From Actomonas aquatica (GTDB lineage: Bacteria > Verrucomicrobiota > Verrucomicrobiia > Opitutales > Opitutaceae), in assembly GCF_019679435.2 (NCBI RefSeq), contig NZ_CP139781.1, positions 4,063,753-4,127,752 on the forward strand: a stretch of 64,000 nt of DNA. The letters run 5' to 3'. The position numbers and the translations under genes were made by a program. Position 1 is the first letter of the stretch; each line of letters begins with the position of its first letter. Below are positions 9,908 to 17,465 of this stretch, one piece after another. The notes below the pieces were generated by a model. That model saw only the letters and a list, made by a program, of their open reading frames with translations, made no database searches and was not told the origin of the DNA.

Positions 9908-9923
9908 CGACGAAAACTCGTCG
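9908..9923. promoter_or_regulatory. Inverted repeat, candidate activator binding site 2
   Basis: CGACGA-AAAC-TCGTCG is a 6-base inverted repeat about 30 bases from the first palindrome (centre to centre, roughly three helical turns). The two could be bound by the Fis-type domain of the divergent activator, though their sequences differ. Confidence 0.4.
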
Positions 9924-9993
9924 ATATTCCGGCGCGGAGCCGTGGAGGTGTAACGTGTTGGAGGGTGGTATGTTAAATTCTCACAACCGGAGT

Positions 9994-10008
9994 TGGCACG
10001 AGGGGTGT
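9994..10008 (+). promoter_or_regulatory. Candidate sigma-54 promoter of the YHS gene
   Basis: TGGCAC at 9994-9999 matches the -24 element, and GT at 10007-10008 is placed where the -12 GC is expected (consensus TGGCAC-N5-TTGCA; only the C of GC differs). It points to the YHS gene 80 bases downstream and away from the sigma-54 activator. Confidence 0.5.
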
Positions 10009-10084
10009 TAAGAGCTCTGCCGACGCCGGGGCCCACGCTGCGGCGCCATCCATCCACTAACCAACCAACCTCTGTATTCAAAAA

Positions 10085-10537
10085 ATGAACACTCGTTTAT
10101 CCTCCCTCTTCGCCTTGGCGATCCTCCTCGTGGCGCCGTTGTTCGGCCAGTCGGCCGTCAATGTCGCCGGTGCCAGCAATGTCGCCGTCAACGGCTACGA
10201 CACGGTGGCCTTCTTCACCGAATCCAAGCCGGTCCACGGCTCGCTCGACTACTCGGCCGAGTATCAAGGGGCGACCTACTACTTCGCCAACGCGAAGCAT
10301 CAGAAGCTCTTCAAGGCCAACCCCGAGCGTTACGCCCCGCAGTGCGGTGGCTACTGTGCCTACGGTGCGTCCCTCGGCTACATCCTGCCGGTCGATGTGA
10401 ACACCTGGGTCATCGTCGACGACAAGCTCTACCTGAACCTGAACCCCGACATTGCCAAGGCCTTCGGTGAAGACCTGAGCGGCAACATCGCCAAGGCGCA
10501 GGCCAAGTGGCCGGAGCTCGCCAAGAGCGCCCGCTGA
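10085..10537 (+). CDS. Exported YHS domain protein
   Basis: A 150-residue protein with a signal peptide (about 1-21, ending LFGQS). The mature part has the YHS fold: NVAVNGYDTVAFFT, then YQGATYYFANAKHQKLFKAN and the cysteine pair in PQCGGYCAYG. Exported members of this family are thought to bind metal or heme, but this is not proven. The gene faces away from the sigma-54 activator and is preceded by a candidate sigma-54 promoter. No other gene follows closely enough on this strand to be certain of co-transcription; the glycosylase gene starts 33 bases later. Confidence 0.88.
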   Translation: MNTRLSSLFALAILLVAPLFGQSAVNVAGASNVAVNGYDTVAFFTESKPVHGSLDYSAEYQGATYYFANAKHQKLFKANPERYAPQCGGYCAYGASLGYILPVDVNTWVIVDDKLYLNLNPDIAKAFGEDLSGNIAKAQAKWPELAKSAR

Positions 10538-10570
10538 TCTCCCCGAAGTATCCTGTAAACAGATACGATC

Positions 10571-11149
10571 GTGGACGACCTGCTGGCCGAGATTGACCGT
10601 TGCACGCGTTGTGCGGCCCGGTTGCCGCACCCGCCGCGACCGGTCGTCTCGGCCCATCCGGCGTCCCGGATTCTGATCATCGGCCAGGCCCCCGGACGGC
10701 TGGTGCATGCCTCCGGGGTGCCGTGGCAGGATCGCAGTGGCGATCGCTTGCGCGAATGGCTCGGTGTCGATGCAGCGACATTTTATGATCCGCGCAACTT
10801 CGCCCTCATGCCGATGGGCTTTTGTTTTCCCGGGTCCGGCCCGCGCGGCGACCTGCCGCCCCGACCCGAGTGTGCGCCGCTATGGCACCAGCGACTGCGG
10901 GCGGCGCTGACCGAGGTGAAGCTCACGCTGTTGGTTGGCCGCCATGCGCTGGCTCATTACCTACCGGTGGCAAAAAGTAGTTCCTTGGCGGATACGGTGA
11001 AGACTCACGCCTGTTCAGGAGCGCGCGATGTGTTTGCCCTGCCGCATCCGTCGCCGCGCAACCGCGTATGGCTGGCCCACAACCCGTGGTTCGCCGCGGA
11101 GGTGGTGCCGAAGCTGCAGGTCCGGGTAGCCGCGGAATTGGCGCGCTGA
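10571..11149 (+). CDS. Uracil-DNA glycosylase family protein
   Basis: A 192-residue protein of the uracil-DNA glycosylase superfamily, which removes deaminated or damaged bases. Visible blocks are IDRCTRCAARLP at the N-terminus (cysteines that in related families belong to a metal site), ILIIGQAPGRLVHASGVPW (the active-site loop after a beta strand) and LPHPSPRN near the C-terminus, the equivalent of the HPSP motif. The start is GTG. The short intergenic space upstream holds an imperfect inverted repeat (GTATCCTGT / ACAGATAC, 10547-10565). Substrate preference (uracil or other lesion) cannot be read from sequence. Confidence 0.88.
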   Translation: MDDLLAEIDRCTRCAARLPHPPRPVVSAHPASRILIIGQAPGRLVHASGVPWQDRSGDRLREWLGVDAATFYDPRNFALMPMGFCFPGSGPRGDLPPRPECAPLWHQRLRAALTEVKLTLLVGRHALAHYLPVAKSSSLADTVKTHACSGARDVFALPHPSPRNRVWLAHNPWFAAEVVPKLQVRVAAELAR

Positions 11150-11171
11150 GGGTCGGTTGAAGCCGGACCCT
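11149..11171. terminator. Hairpin between convergent genes
   Basis: AGGGTC (11149-11154) and GACCCT (11166-11171) form a stem with a further inner stem (GGTTGAAGCC). It spans exactly the gap between the stop codons of two convergent genes and could act as a bidirectional terminator, although no T run follows. Confidence 0.45.
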
Positions 11172-12066
11172 ACGGGATGCGTTGCAGCAGACGTTGCACG
11201 CCGAGAATGGGTGCGTCGGTCACCGGCGTGAGGGGCAGCGGCGAGCGCGACGCGAGCGCGGAGAGCACCGCGGGATGGGTGAGAATGGGGCCGCTGAGAC
11301 CGGCGGGAATCGCATCGAGAGGTGTCGCCACAAACAGTCGGGTCGCCACATGGATGGCGAGGTCGAGCAAGCCTTTGGCCGACTCGAGCACGAGTTGGCG
11401 GGCGGTGGGGTCGCCTTCGGAGGCAAGGTGCAGGACGGCGGGCGCGAGCGCGGCGATGCGTTTGTTGGGCTCGTCGCCTTGGTAGAAATGGCGGGTGAGC
11501 GCGGCGGCATCGGCGTCGTTGCCCAGTTCGCCATGGCTGCGCACGATGGGACCAAGGCGGGTGGCGGGTGACCAGCCCTGCAGTTCGAGCAGCCCTTGAG
11601 CGATGGCGCGCCGACCCAAGTCGTAGCCGCTGCCGGGATCCCCAAAACGCCAGCCCAGCCCACCGGCGTAATGCACTGAACCATCGGGACCGCGCGCGGC
11701 GACAAAGGAGCCGGTGCCCCCGTGCAAGACGATGCCAGGTTGGCCGCCGGTCGCGAGTTCCAGGACGGGTAGGGAATCGTCGGCGGTGTGGACGGTGCCG
11801 AAGTCCTGCAGCTCCGCCGCCAATTCCCGCCAAAAGGCTGGCGCGCCCGCCATGTAGAGGTGCGTGTGGGTGACAGTGCCGCGGTGGATTTCACCGAGGG
11901 CCGTCAGCAACACCGCCCGCGCCTGATCGGGACCCACGGCGTTGGGATTGCAACCCGGCGCAACCTGTCGCGCGACCACCTTGCCCTGCTCATCCACCAG
12001 AATGAGTTCGGTCTTGGTCCCCCCGCCGTCGACGCCGATGCGATAGGTGCTGTTGTTGTTGCCCAC
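11170..12066 (-). CDS. N-acetylglucosamine kinase-like protein (BadF/BadG/BcrA/BcrD ATPase family)
   Basis: A 298-residue sugar kinase of the ASKHA fold. It begins YRIGVDGGGTKTELILVD, the phosphate-1 ATP loop, and has GIVLHGGTGSFVAA (phosphate-2 region) and GDPGSGYDLGRRAI, typical of BadF-type N-acetylglucosamine kinases. I chose the GTG at 12066, four codons before the conserved strand; the reading frame stays open upstream to 12267 but that part overlaps the esterase gene and has no conservation. It follows a secreted esterase on the same strand with a 55-base gap. A role in amino-sugar or cell-wall recycling is likely; the SIS protein at 14.5-15.3 kb would fit that theme. Confidence 0.85.
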   Translation of the reverse strand: MGNNNSTYRIGVDGGGTKTELILVDEQGKVVARQVAPGCNPNAVGPDQARAVLLTALGEIHRGTVTHTHLYMAGAPAFWRELAAELQDFGTVHTADDSLPVLELATGGQPGIVLHGGTGSFVAARGPDGSVHYAGGLGWRFGDPGSGYDLGRRAIAQGLLELQGWSPATRLGPIVRSHGELGNDADAAALTRHFYQGDEPNKRIAALAPAVLHLASEGDPTARQLVLESAKGLLDLAIHVATRLFVATPLDAIPAGLSGPILTHPAVLSALASRSPLPLTPVTDAPILGVQRLLQRIP

Positions 12067-12121
12067 GGAACACACGGAATACCCGGACAGCTCCCAACGC
12101 AGTCCCAAAATGAACCGGTGT

Positions 12122-13048
12122 CTATTCTTGCGAAAGCGTCGCGAGCCAATCGGCGCAGCGGGCGGTCCAGCCTTGGAGGTGGCCTTTGCCGATGGCGAGG
12201 GCGAAGCCGTGTCCACCGGTTGGATACAGGTGCATCTCGGCGGACACGCCGTGGGCGATGAGCGCACGGTAGAAACGCAGGCTGTTCTCGACCGGCACCG
12301 CGTCGTCGTCGCTGGCGTGCAGCAGAAAAGTGGGCGGGGTGTCGGCGGTGACCTGGAGGTCGTTGGAGTAGTGTTCGATCAACTCCGTGGTGGGTGCTTC
12401 GCCGAGGAGGTTGGTGCGACTGCCGCCGTGGGTGACGCCGTCCTCCATGCTGATCACCGGATAAATTAGGATCGCGAAGTCGGGACGGCTGCTCAGGCGA
12501 TCGACCGGGTCGGCGGCTCCCGGGTCACCGGCGTCAAAGTGAGTCGCCGCCGTCGAGGCGAGGTGGCCGCCGGCGGAGAAGCCCATGATGCCGACCTTGG
12601 TCGGATCGATGCCCCATTCGGCGGCATGGGCGCGGGTGAGGCGGATGGCGCGCTGCGCGTCGAGCAGCGGTGACAGCCAGGGCTTCACGTTGCTGACGTC
12701 CTCGGGCGTGCGGTATTTGAGCACGATGGCGGTGACGCCGATGCTGTTAAGCCAGTTGGCGGTGTCGGTGCCTTCCCAGTCGTAGGCCAGGCCCCAGTAT
12801 CCACCGCCTGGGCACACGATGACGGCCTGACCGTTGGCGGCGCCGACCGACGGGCGCCGCACCTCGATGGTCGGGTGCTGCACCTGGTAATACCAAAAGA
12901 TGGTGTCCCGCAGCTCGCCGACTTCAACGAGCTCAGAGGTTTGGTGGTTGGGTGGCGTGCCTTCCCAGAGCGGAAGGACTTGGGGGGTGCCGGTGGCAGA
13001 AAGAGCGAGGGTGGTGGCCATGATGAAGGGGATTAACAGACGGCGCAT
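12122..13048 (-). CDS. Secreted alpha/beta hydrolase, carbohydrate-esterase type
   Basis: A 308-residue exported esterase. From the ATG at 13048 the protein begins MRRLLIPFIMATTLALSATG, a good signal peptide; upstream codons in frame look non-coding. The fold shows an oxyanion loop CPGGGYWGLAYDWEG, the nucleophile elbow GFSAGGH, then ASDDDAVPVENS (acid Asp) and GGHGFA (His). This is the pattern of acetyl-xylan/feruloyl-esterase-like proteins (BD-FAE type) common in plant-biomass degraders. It is divergent from the Sel1-TonB_C gene, with 99 bases between. Exact ester substrate unknown. Confidence 0.88.
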   Translation of the reverse strand: MRRLLIPFIMATTLALSATGTPQVLPLWEGTPPNHQTSELVEVGELRDTIFWYYQVQHPTIEVRRPSVGAANGQAVIVCPGGGYWGLAYDWEGTDTANWLNSIGVTAIVLKYRTPEDVSNVKPWLSPLLDAQRAIRLTRAHAAEWGIDPTKVGIMGFSAGGHLASTAATHFDAGDPGAADPVDRLSSRPDFAILIYPVISMEDGVTHGGSRTNLLGEAPTTELIEHYSNDLQVTADTPPTFLLHASDDDAVPVENSLRFYRALIAHGVSAEMHLYPTGGHGFALAIGKGHLQGWTARCADWLATLSQE

Positions 13049-13147
13049 GGGGGAGACAGTGGATCGGCGGGTTGGGATGCACAATGCCGCAAGTGCGCCG
13101 CAAGGGTGGCTTGCGGAAGCGATCGCGGAATGGCATTGAGATCCACC

Positions 13148-14467
13148 ATGCGAATATGGCTCCGATGGTGGGTGGTTTTGGTGGTGGTAGGAGGGGGCCT
13201 GTTCGCTCAAGGAGCTTCTTCCGAGGGTGAGATCTGGCAGGAGCTGGAAACGGTTTTTGCGCGGGATCGGGAGACGGATCGGAATGATGGCGCTGGCCGG
13301 CGCAAGATTTTCGAAGCTTATGCCCGCTTGGCGGAGCAGGGGGTGGCGGCGGCATCGTGGCGACTGGGTCAGATGTGGGAGGAGGGTGACGGTGGGGCGG
13401 TGGATACCGTGAAAGCGCGGGAGTGTTATGCCGCAGCTGTCGACGCGGGACTAGCCGCAGCAAATTTTAATCGCGGGTTGTTGGCCCTGCAGGGATTGGG
13501 TGAGGGGCGGGATGTCGCCGTGGGCGTAGCCCATATCACAGCAGCGGCGGAGTCCGGTTACGTGCCGGCGCAACGGGTGTTGGCCCGCATTCATGCGGAC
13601 GACCGATTTGGGGTGGAGGACCCGACGAAGGCTTTGCGTTGGGCGCGTGAGGCGGCGGCGCAGGATGATGCGGCAGGACAGGTGCAGGTGGGCGATCTGG
13701 TCACGCAGGGAATCGGGATCGAGCGCGACGTGCTCTTGGCGCGCGATTGGTATCAGTTGTCGGCCGAGCAGGACTACGGAGACGCCATGCTGATGATGGG
13801 GAAGAGTCTCATCGATAGCGGTGATCCGTTGATCGGGATGCAGTGGTTGGAACTGGCTGGCAGTGCGGGTAATTTGGATGCCGCGTTTTTGACGGCGGTG
13901 GTCGGCATGCGCATCGGCCGCGACGAGGTGGCCAAGGATGATCCCACGGCTAACGCCGTGGTGCAGGCTTTGCTTTTGGGTGCTTTTCAGACCTTGGCGG
14001 AAAAGGGGCAGGGGCAGGCGATTGAAGTAGTGGAGTTGGTTGCGGCAGGGGACAGTTTGTTTGAGGCCGTGGAGTATGTGATGGAGACGTCCCACACCGA
14101 GCGCATGCGACGTCGTTTCGAGTTGGCTGCCCGGCGCACGGTGGAGACTCCGAATGGCACGATCGAACCGCCGAAGATCATTCACATCACCGAAATTGAG
14201 ATACCGGTGATTGCGGAGTTGGGCGAAGTGACCGGGGAGGCGCAGGTGAAGATGACGATCAATTTTCAGGGCAAGGTGATCGCCGTGGATCTCATGAATC
14301 CGTTGCACCCCGCGTTGGAGGCGGCGGTGCGCAAGGCGGTGCTGCAGTGGAGGTTTGAGCCGGCCAAAATCAACGGGGAACCGATGGCGGTGCAGACCAC
14401 CTTCACCGTGTCGCTGCAGCACTCGCGGCTGAAGTCGCTCGGTGGTGGGGTCGAAGAACAGCTGTAA
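13148..14467 (+). CDS. Sel1-repeat protein with TonB C-terminal domain
   Basis: A 439-residue exported protein starting MRIWLRWWVVLVVVGG (signal peptide or anchor). Residues about 60-250 contain Sel1-like repeats, for example AASWRLGQMWEEGDGG and AARECYAAAVDAGLAAANF-like units spaced about 36 residues. The last 90 residues match a TonB C-terminal domain (GEVTGEAQVKMTINFQGKVI, then ALEAAVRKAVLQWRFEPAKI). Ordinary TonB has a Pro-rich spacer and interacts with ExbB/ExbD; here the spacer is replaced by the Sel1 array. It may be a periplasmic or outer-membrane-associated scaffold. No ExbB or ExbD gene lies nearby. Earlier starts (13106) would only add a non-hydrophobic extension. Confidence 0.85.
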   Translation: MRIWLRWWVVLVVVGGGLFAQGASSEGEIWQELETVFARDRETDRNDGAGRRKIFEAYARLAEQGVAAASWRLGQMWEEGDGGAVDTVKARECYAAAVDAGLAAANFNRGLLALQGLGEGRDVAVGVAHITAAAESGYVPAQRVLARIHADDRFGVEDPTKALRWAREAAAQDDAAGQVQVGDLVTQGIGIERDVLLARDWYQLSAEQDYGDAMLMMGKSLIDSGDPLIGMQWLELAGSAGNLDAAFLTAVVGMRIGRDEVAKDDPTANAVVQALLLGAFQTLAEKGQGQAIEVVELVAAGDSLFEAVEYVMETSHTERMRRRFELAARRTVETPNGTIEPPKIIHITEIEIPVIAELGEVTGEAQVKMTINFQGKVIAVDLMNPLHPALEAAVRKAVLQWRFEPAKINGEPMAVQTTFTVSLQHSRLKSLGGGVEEQL

Positions 14468-14504
14468 GGAGCGCGTGGGTCGCTCGGTCGCGACGCGGCT
14501 AGAC

Positions 14505-14535
14505 GGTGGCCGGGGTCACCGTCCCCGGCTACAGC
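14505..14535. repeat. Intergenic hairpin repeat (GCCGGGG / CCCCGGCTACAG type)
   Basis: GCCGGGG-TCACCGT-CCCCGGC forms a hairpin and continues TACAG. The right half is nearly the same as part of the three-stem repeat at 46098-46146, so it seems to be a fragment of the same family. It lies between convergent genes. Confidence 0.5.
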
Positions 14536-14562
14536 AGGACGCCTCGCCGGAGGATCGCCGCT

Positions 14563-15291
14563 TCAGCCGATGAGTTTGGAGAGGCGGGTGCGGTATTTTT
14601 TGGAAAGCGCGATGTTGGCTTCCATGCCGCCGGGCAGGTTTTGGCTGCGCACCACGGGCAACTCATGGCCATTGTCGCGGAGCCAGGTCATGGTTTCGAG
14701 GGCGAGCAGGTTGAGCAGGGTGGCGCCAATGAGCGTTGAGGTGGGGCCGGCCATTTGGCCCTCCGCGACTTCGACGATGGCGTCGCCGGAAACGCCGAGG
14801 TTGTCCAAGACGTGGTCGGCCACGGCGTGCAGGTTCTGGCCGCCGGGATGGACCGTTTTGGCGGTGCTGCTCATGGCCACCGAGGTGAGGCCGATGACGG
14901 TGAGTCCGCGGGCTTTGGCGGCGAGGGCGACTTCGATGGGAGAGGCGTTTTTGCCCGAGTTGGAAATGACGATGATGACTTCGCCGGCGTGCAGGCCGTG
15001 GGTGTTGTGGTAACGCTCGGCGAGGCGGGTGCCGTAACCGACGACGTTTTCCGAAAAGCCCATGCCGGGATCGAAGACGCCCGAGACGGGCATGAGGCCG
15101 CCCGCGCGGCCGATGATCTCGCGGCCGATGATCTCAGAATGGCCGCTGCCGAAGGTGTGCAACACGCCGCCGTCGGCGATCGATTGGCCGATGAGGGCGC
15201 CGCAGGTTTTGAGCGTGGCGGCGTTGGTTTCGCGGGCGCGCTGGAGGAGCGCGGTGGCGGTTTCGAAATAAGAATCTGCGGGGGAAGACAT
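14563..15291 (-). CDS. SIS-domain phosphosugar-binding protein (UPF0309 type)
   Basis: A 242-residue cytosolic protein with a sugar isomerase (SIS) fold. The sugar-phosphate loop is HTFGSGHSEIIGREIIGRAGG (about 46-66), and ISNSGKNASPIEVALAAKARG (about 108-128) is the second phosphosugar loop with the typical SNSG motif. The length matches UPF0309 proteins, which lack the C-terminal domain of MurQ etherase. It lies 27 bases downstream of a methyltransferase gene on the same strand. With the nearby amino-sugar kinase it may act on a phosphorylated amino sugar; that is inference. Confidence 0.88.
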   Translation of the reverse strand: MSSPADSYFETATALLQRARETNAATLKTCGALIGQSIADGGVLHTFGSGHSEIIGREIIGRAGGLMPVSGVFDPGMGFSENVVGYGTRLAERYHNTHGLHAGEVIIVISNSGKNASPIEVALAAKARGLTVIGLTSVAMSSTAKTVHPGGQNLHAVADHVLDNLGVSGDAIVEVAEGQMAGPTSTLIGATLLNLLALETMTWLRDNGHELPVVRSQNLPGGMEANIALSKKYRTRLSKLIG

Positions 15292-15318
15292 GGGAAAAGC
15301 TGAAACGCTGAAATGGGG

Positions 15319-16224
15319 TTAGTGCTCCCAGCGGCCGTAGACGCCGCAGGGGAGGGTTTTGCCGTCGGCTTCGATGGGCAGGCCGACTTCGCCGCTGGTG
15401 ATGGTGCCGCCGAGCCGTTTTTGGTGGGCGAGTTCGGCGAGCAGGTTGCCGACCACGGTGGGCGAGAGGCGGGCGGTGTAGGCGTTGATGAGGAAAAAGA
15501 CGGGTTGGTCGGAGAGCAGCTTGCCGCACTCGTCGAGCAGTTCCCAGAGGTGGCTCTCGAGTTTCCACATTTCGCCGCCGCTGCCGCGCCCGTAGGTGGG
15601 CGGATCCATGATGATGGCGTCGTAGGTGCGACCGCGGCGGATCTCGCGACGGACAAATTTGAGGCAGTCGTCGACGATGTAGCGGATGGGGGCGTCGGCC
15701 AGGCCGCTGAGGGCAGCGTTCTCACGGCACCATTTCACCATGCCTTCGGCGGCGTCGACGTGGCAGACGTTGGCGCCGGCTTTGGCCGCAGCACAGGTGG
15801 CGCCGCCGGTGTAGCCGAAGAGGTTGAGCACGTTTACTTCCCGACCGGCGGCGCGGGCGGTTTTGATGCGTTCGGTGCACCACTCCCAGTTGACCGCCTG
15901 CTCCGGGAAGAGGCCGGTGTGTTTGAAGGAGGTGGGCGAGATGCGAAAACGCAGGCCCAGCGAGTCGTAGTCGAGGTGCCAGGAGTCGGGTAATTTCGTG
16001 TTAAACTCCCACTTGCCGCCGCCCCGGTCGCTGCGGTGGTAGTAGCCGTCCCAGTCGGTCCATTTCGGGCCGGCGCGGCGTGGCCAAATCACCTGCGGGT
16101 CGGGTCTTACGAGGGTCACCTTGCCCCAGCGCTCCATTTTCATGCCCGCACCCGCGTCCAGCAGACGGTAGTGTCGCCACTGGTTCGCGATTGCCATTGA
16201 GGGGGCGGATTGCAACGTGCTCAT
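15319..16224 (-). CDS. Class I SAM-dependent methyltransferase, RlmI-like
   Basis: A 301-residue methyltransferase. The SAM motif I is VNVLNLFGYTGGATCAAAKAG (middle of the chain), followed by the acidic ribose-binding stretch HVDAAEGMVKWC, and the catalytic loop MDPPTYGRG (motif IV, DPPxY). This pattern and the N-terminal beta part resemble RlmI/RlmK-type 23S rRNA methyltransferases, but the PUA domain is not evident. I prefer the ATG at 16224, which has a GAG element eight bases upstream; 16197 is an alternative. It is probably co-transcribed with the SIS gene below it. Confidence 0.87.
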   Translation of the reverse strand: MSTLQSAPSMAIANQWRHYRLLDAGAGMKMERWGKVTLVRPDPQVIWPRRAGPKWTDWDGYYHRSDRGGGKWEFNTKLPDSWHLDYDSLGLRFRISPTSFKHTGLFPEQAVNWEWCTERIKTARAAGREVNVLNLFGYTGGATCAAAKAGANVCHVDAAEGMVKWCRENAALSGLADAPIRYIVDDCLKFVRREIRRGRTYDAIIMDPPTYGRGSGGEMWKLESHLWELLDECGKLLSDQPVFFLINAYTARLSPTVVGNLLAELAHQKRLGGTITSGEVGLPIEADGKTLPCGVYGRWEH

Positions 16225-16300
16225 GAATCTCGGCAATCTGACATGCGGGGCGGCTCTGTAAACGAATCTCCCGGTGTTGTTTGAGCGTTGGGATCCCGAC

Positions 16301-16335
16301 TTGTTATTGACTTAGACACTAGGGTTAATCCCCTA
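16301..16335 (+). promoter_or_regulatory. Candidate promoter overlapping inverted repeat TAGGG-N6-CCCTA
   Basis: TTGTTA (16301-16306) and GTTAAT (16324-16329) are 17 bases apart and could form a sigma-70 promoter. The inverted repeat CTAGGG-TTAATC-CCCTAG (core 16320-16335) overlaps the -10 element and ends 11 bases before the ATG of the DUF481 gene. The spacer length and distance to the start match the copy at 52-67. Confidence 0.45.
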
Positions 16336-16346
16336 GACCGCAAACC

Positions 16347-17390
16347 ATGAACATTTCCTCAATCAAGAAGACGGCGGTCGCGTTGCTGATCGCTTCCCTC
16401 GCCAGCGTCGGCCTGCAGGCCGATGTGATCGCGACCAAGGATGGCGCGCGCCTCGTCGGCACCATCAAGAAGATCGATGGCGGCAAGGTCACGCTCGGCA
16501 CGACCTATGCCGGCGACATCACGATCAACCAAAGCGAGGTGGAGTCCATCACCATGGACAACCCGCTGGTGGTTCGCCTCGAGGGCGGCACGACCATGGA
16601 GGGCACCGTGACGACGTCCGCCTCCGGTCAGGTTTCGATCGCGGGCAAGGATGGCACGATCAGCACCACGGTGGGCAAGATCGCCACCACCTGGGCGCCC
16701 GGTGGCACCGATCCGGCGGTGGCCGCACTCCAGCGCAAGTGGGCTTATGAGGCTGCCGTCGACATCACCGGCAAGGCCGGCAATCGCGAGCAGCTCGGCA
16801 CCGCCGTGGCCCTGCGCGCCACGCTCTCCAACGCCAAGGACAAGCTCCAGTTTTACACCAGCTACAACCGCCAGGAGACCGACAACGTGAAGTCGGCCGA
16901 CCAGTTCAAGGCCGGGGTGGACTACCAAAACAACTTCAAGGGTCACATGTCGTGGTATGTGCGTAACGAAGGCGGCTTCGACCGCATCAAGGACATCGAG
17001 CTCTACAACGTGTCCGCTGCCGGTATCGGTTACGACTTCATCAAGAAGCCGCACCAAACTCTCACCGGTCGCGCCGGTCTCTCGTTCCGCTATGAGGGTT
17101 ACAAGAACCCGATCACCGAGGACGTGAAGAGCGCCGGTTTGGACTTCGGCCTCAACCACAGCTACGAGTTCGCGACCATGAAGATGACCAACGCGCTCAC
17201 CTTCGTGCCGTCCTTCGACGATTTCGCCAACTACCGCGCCATCCACGACTCGTTCTTCGAAATGCCGATCACGGCCTCGAAGTGGAAGCTGCGCATCGGC
17301 CTCAACAACGATTACACCAGCGAGCCGGCTCCCGGGGTGAAGAGCATGGACACCACCTACTACACCCGTCTCGTCCTCAACTGGGACTGA
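16347..17390 (+). CDS. DUF481 outer-membrane protein
   Basis: A 347-residue exported protein; residues 1-24 form a signal peptide ending GLQA. The first mature part (about 25-125) has two similar beta-rich units: ATKDGARLVGTIKKIDGGKV and LEGGTTMEGTVTTSASGQV. The rest is the DUF481 (YdiY-like) beta-barrel, about 135-347, with alternating strands and a C-terminal strand ending YYTRLVLNWD, typical of outer-membrane proteins. Function unknown; such proteins may be salt- or stress-induced in other bacteria. It shares an operator-like motif with the giant surface protein at the left edge, which suggests a common regulator. Confidence 0.88.
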   Translation: MNISSIKKTAVALLIASLASVGLQADVIATKDGARLVGTIKKIDGGKVTLGTTYAGDITINQSEVESITMDNPLVVRLEGGTTMEGTVTTSASGQVSIAGKDGTISTTVGKIATTWAPGGTDPAVAALQRKWAYEAAVDITGKAGNREQLGTAVALRATLSNAKDKLQFYTSYNRQETDNVKSADQFKAGVDYQNNFKGHMSWYVRNEGGFDRIKDIELYNVSAAGIGYDFIKKPHQTLTGRAGLSFRYEGYKNPITEDVKSAGLDFGLNHSYEFATMKMTNALTFVPSFDDFANYRAIHDSFFEMPITASKWKLRIGLNNDYTSEPAPGVKSMDTTYYTRLVLNWD

Positions 17391-17428
17391 GCCACCGCAC
17401 GCGATTCCTCGGAATAACTTTCCCCTCG

Positions 17429-17465
17429 GCGGCCTCTGCTTCGGCATGAGGCCGCTTTTGTTTTT
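17429..17465 (+). terminator. Intrinsic terminator containing the start codon of the next gene
   Basis: GCGGCCTC (17429-17436) pairs with GAGGCCGC (17448-17455); inside, TGC-TTCG-GCA extends the stem with a UUCG tetraloop and one bulged base. TTTTGTTTTT follows. It is 38 bases after the DUF481 stop, so it should end that transcript. The ATG of the DUF1223 gene (17446-17448) lies inside the right arm of the stem. Confidence 0.8.
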
